NCBI RefSeq assembly: GCF_001953865.1
Contig: NZ_MQUQ01000004.1
Coordinates: 403,009-467,008 of the forward strand
DNA from: Amycolatopsis coloradensis
GTDB taxonomy: Bacteria; Actinomycetota; Actinomycetes; Mycobacteriales; Pseudonocardiaceae
Reading direction: 5' to 3'
Length of the DNA: 64,000 bases
The position numbers and the translations under genes are program-made. The notes under the pieces are model-generated. The model did not search any database. It was not told the DNA's origin and saw only the letters and a list, made by a program, of their open reading frames with translations. Of this stretch, positions 63,836-64,000 are shown piece after piece (position 1 is the stretch's first letter; each line of letters opens with the position of its first letter).

Positions 63836-64000
63836 ATGCCCCCGAAACGTCAGCGCGAGCAGCCAGAATCGGCGGAAGCCACATCGAACGCCACGGTCGG
63901 CCGGTCGGGTGAGGGGCAGCGGGGGGACTACCTGACGACGGCTCAGGGGGTCCGGCTGCCGGACACCGATCACTCATTGAAGGCAGGCCCGCGAGGACCG
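63836..64000 (+). CDS. Catalase, 3' end beyond the window (partial)
   Basis: ATG 63836 follows AAGGAG. The 55 visible residues include GDYLTTAQGVRLPDTDHSLK and AGPRGP, the conserved opening of clade-2 (large-subunit, KatE/HPII-like) catalases. It is divergent from the peptide/oxygenase operon. Only the N-terminus is in the window, so length and active-site residues cannot be checked. Confidence 0.85.
   Translation, partial: MPPKRQREQPESAEATSNATVGRSGEGQRGDYLTTAQGVRLPDTDHSLKAGPRGP

Overview
The window is high-G+C actinomycete DNA with strong G/C bias at third codon positions, many GTG/TTG starts, and densely packed operons joined by ATGA or GTGA overlaps. Gene families (SARP/BTAD and PucR regulators, DrrA/DrrB exporter, GAF-ANTAR proteins, FurA-KatG, a modular type I polyketide synthase) and the style of the intergenic palindromes suggest a Pseudonocardiales genus such as Amycolatopsis. 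The genus is an inference. I saw no rRNA, tRNA, CRISPR array, transposase or phage gene.

Layout. 1-4.1 kb: the start of a HEAT-repeat protein gene running off the left edge, divergent from a coupled pair (ABC1/UbiB-type kinase, free-standing PKS-type ketoreductase). 4.1-10 kb: HxlR-SCP2 regulator, AraC regulator, tandem SRPBCC protein, and an FAD monooxygenase divergent from a DrrAB-type exporter. 10-16.3 kb: a catabolic locus (amidohydrolase, NCS1 permease, PucR regulator, flavin amine oxidase) with a shared inverted repeat near its promoters. 16.4-20.6 kb: nucleotidyltransferase-BON fusion, metallophosphoesterase and PhoU in one operon, then a VOC protein and a P450. 20.6-25.3 kb: small ORF, large SARP/AfsR-like regulator, serine hydrolase. 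25.3-26.1 kb: a decayed DUF222/HNH endonuclease gene. 26.2-29.7 kb: an OpuC-type osmolyte importer with permease-ATPase-CBS-permease in one polypeptide, plus its lipoprotein receptor. 29.8-32.5 kb: NUDIX hydrolase, zinc alcohol dehydrogenase, SRPBCC protein.

32.7-36.1 kb: furA, katG and, beyond a terminator, an 88-residue protein that looks like the eukaryotic MLLE (PABC) domain of poly(A)-binding protein; then a small frameshifted gene. 36.3-41.4 kb: SurE and a PfkB kinase, divergent from a phosphoketolase-acetate kinase pair. 41.5-51 kb: mostly small stress or regulatory genes (HhH endonuclease-like, DUF4383, DUF2945, SRPBCC, two GAF-ANTAR proteins, two short ANTAR-like proteins, STAS, DivIVA-like, DUF6221, membrane-anchored proteins).

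51.3-60.4 kb: a biosynthetic cluster: one highly reducing type I PKS module (KS-AT-DH-psiKR-ER-KR-ACP) split by a one-base frameshift, a geranylgeranyl-reductase-like flavoprotein and a two-gene ABC exporter. 60.9-63.7 kb: a small secreted two-cysteine protein, then a three-gene overlapping operon: a 69-residue Asp/Gly-rich peptide with two 24-residue repeats, a JmjC/cupin oxygenase and a sucrase/ferredoxin-like protein. This resembles a peptide-modification system. 63.8 kb: the start of a catalase gene.

Four copies of one long palindrome and several copies of a second lie in intergenic gaps; they look like genus-specific dispersed hairpins.
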